Shown here piece by piece: positions 4,907 through 5,908 of a stretch of DNA of 5,908 nt. The notes under the pieces were generated by a model, which saw only the letters and a program-made list of their open reading frames with translations, ran no database searches and was not told the DNA's origin. The position numbers and the translations under genes were made by a program. Origin of the DNA: Sphingomonas sp. (GTDB lineage: Bacteria > Pseudomonadota > Alphaproteobacteria > Sphingomonadales > Sphingomonadaceae); the NCBI GenBank assembly GCA_025936675.1, contig JAICSX010000079.1, positions 1-5,908 of the forward strand, read 5' to 3'. The first letter of the stretch is position 1; each line of letters starts with the position of its first letter.

Positions 4907-5908
4907 CGTACTCGTCGTCGAGCCTGACGATGTCATCCTCTCCCAGGTAAGTTCCACACTGGACTTCGACCAGCTCGAGCGGGACTTTGCCGGGGTTCCC
5001 GAGACGGTGGGTGGTGCCGGCCGGGATGTAGGTCGATTGATTCTCCTGCAGCAGCGAGACGGTGTCGCCGACGGTCACTTCGGCGGTGCCCTGGACCACC
5101 ACCCAGTGCTCGGCCCGGTGATAATGCTTTTGCAGCGAAAGCCGCTCGCCGGGCGCCACAATGATGCGCTTGATCTGGAAGCGCGGTCCCTGGTCGAGTG
5201 TCTCGTACGAACCCCACGGCCGCGCCACTTTCGCGGGCGAGACGACGCACTCACGTTCTTGCTCGTGGAGTCGATCGACCAGCAGCTTGACGTCGGCCGC
5301 ACGGTCGAGCGGCGACACGAACACTGCGTCGCGAACCGCAATGACTGCCATGCCGTCCAGCCCGACCGCAGTCACGAGCCCGCCGTCATGGCTCCGGACC
5401 AACGAGTTTTGACAGTCGAGCGCCACGACGTCTCCCTGAACCACGTTGTTTCGGGCATCACGCGCCGAGATCTTCCACAGCGCGTCCCACGATCCGACAT
5501 CGGACCAGCCCATGTCGACCGGTATGACGAGACAGCGGTCGGTTGCCTCGATGATGCCGTGGTCTATCGAAATGCTCTGAGCGGCCGCGAAGGCATTCCG
5601 GTCCGGCCGGATGAACACCCCGTCACTCGCCGGCGATTCCATCGCCTTCGAGATCGCGTCCAAGCTTGCGGGAAGATGCCGACGCATCTCGTCCAAAAAG
5701 GCGCTCGCCTTGAACAGAAAGATGCCCGAGTTCCAGGCGAACCGGCCGCTTTCGAGATATTCCCGCGCGTGCTGCTCGTCGGGCTTCTCGACGAACTTCG
5801 AGACCCGGTGAACGCCGCTCAGACCGTCGACGGGGTCCCCGACCTCGATATAGCCATATTGGGTAATCGGCGCGTCCGGACGGATGCCGAAGGCGACGAT
5901 GGCGCCGT
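4896..5908 (-). CDS. manC: Bifunctional mannose-1-phosphate guanylyltransferase / mannose-6-phosphate isomerase, C-terminal part (runs off right edge)
   Basis: The minus strand is open from the window edge at 5908 to TGA at 4896-4898, giving 336 residues of a protein usually about 470 long; the first 120-140 residues, including the N-terminal nucleotide-binding GxGxRLWP loop, are outside. Counting visible residues: YGYI (17-20), FVEKP (38-42, nucleotidyltransferase signature), WNSGIFLF (58-65), DVGSW (136-140), then from about 225 a type II phosphomannose isomerase cupin with SLQKHYHRAEHW (257-268), an IPAGTTHR motif, and the family's usual ending GEDDIVR...YGR. Role: F6P/Man-6-P interconversion and Man-1-P + GTP to GDP-mannose, in the cytoplasm, feeding mannose-, fucose- or rhamnose-containing polysaccharides. 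Homologues are called manC, cpsB, algA or xanB; the symbol is by family, not by proven orthology. The middle residue of the usual HHH triplet is Tyr, a position that varies in the family. Its promoter lies outside; it converges on the dehydrogenase operon and is probably independent of it. Confidence 0.95.
   Translation of the reverse strand, partial: GAIVAFGIRPDAPITQYGYIEVGDPVDGLSGVHRVSKFVEKPDEQHAREYLESGRFAWNSGIFLFKASAFLDEMRRHLPASLDAISKAMESPASDGVFIRPDRNAFAAAQSISIDHGIIEATDRCLVIPVDMGWSDVGSWDALWKISARDARNNVVQGDVVALDCQNSLVRSHDGGLVTAVGLDGMAVIAVRDAVFVSPLDRAADVKLLVDRLHEQERECVVSPAKVARPWGSYETLDQGPRFQIKRIIVAPGERLSLQKHYHRAEHWVVVQGTAEVTVGDTVSLLQENQSTYIPAGTTHRLGNPGKVPLELVEVQCGTYLGEDDIVRLDDEYGRS

Noticed and set aside
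4896..5696. Reading the manC-type gene as a complete 266-residue protein starting at TTG 5696
   Set aside because: The same frame continues upstream to the window edge with conserved nucleotidyltransferase motifs (YGYI, FVEKP, WNSGIFLF), so the gene is simply cut by the window.

Overview
The window looks like chromosomal DNA from a GC-rich alphaproteobacterium, most likely a sphingomonad or close relative. That placement rests on codon bias, dense packing and the style of the encoded proteins; no rRNA or other marker gene is present, so it is an inference. I see no tRNA, rRNA, CRISPR array, insertion sequence, integrase or phage gene.

Layout: (1) Positions 1-755, minus strand, hold the N-terminal half of a flavin-dependent tryptophan-halogenase-family protein whose C-terminus lies off the left edge. 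(2) Positions 756-980 are a divergent intergenic region with a plausible promoter for the halogenase, a weaker candidate promoter for the rightward genes, and several short dyads. (3) Positions 981-4878, plus strand, are a tight three-gene operon for a membrane-bound FAD dehydrogenase complex of the gluconate 2-dehydrogenase / FAD-glucose dehydrogenase type: a Tat-exported small (gamma) subunit, a GMC-fold flavoprotein with a cysteine cluster, and a membrane-anchored triheme cytochrome c. The genes are 2 nt apart and then overlap by 4 nt (ATGA). (4) Positions 4896-5908, minus strand, convergent, hold the C-terminal part of a bifunctional mannose-1-phosphate guanylyltransferase / mannose-6-phosphate isomerase (ManC/AlgA/XanB type), entering from the right edge.

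How the genes work together: the three operon products fit one periplasm-facing machine. The small subunit carries the only obvious export signal and probably takes the signal-less flavoprotein through the Tat pathway. The flavoprotein oxidises an alcohol or sugar substrate, and electrons pass through its FAD and a probable Fe-S cluster to the three c-hemes and then to the respiratory chain. The substrate cannot be read from the sequence. ManC makes GDP-mannose for polysaccharides and is probably an independent transcription unit. The halogenase is divergent and may share regulation with the dehydrogenase, but no functional link can be shown from this window.

No clearly novel system is visible. 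The points most worth a second look are the cytochrome's first heme domain, which has Leu where related cytochromes often have the expected Met ligand; the four-cysteine cluster in the flavoprotein; and the dyad-rich divergent control region.
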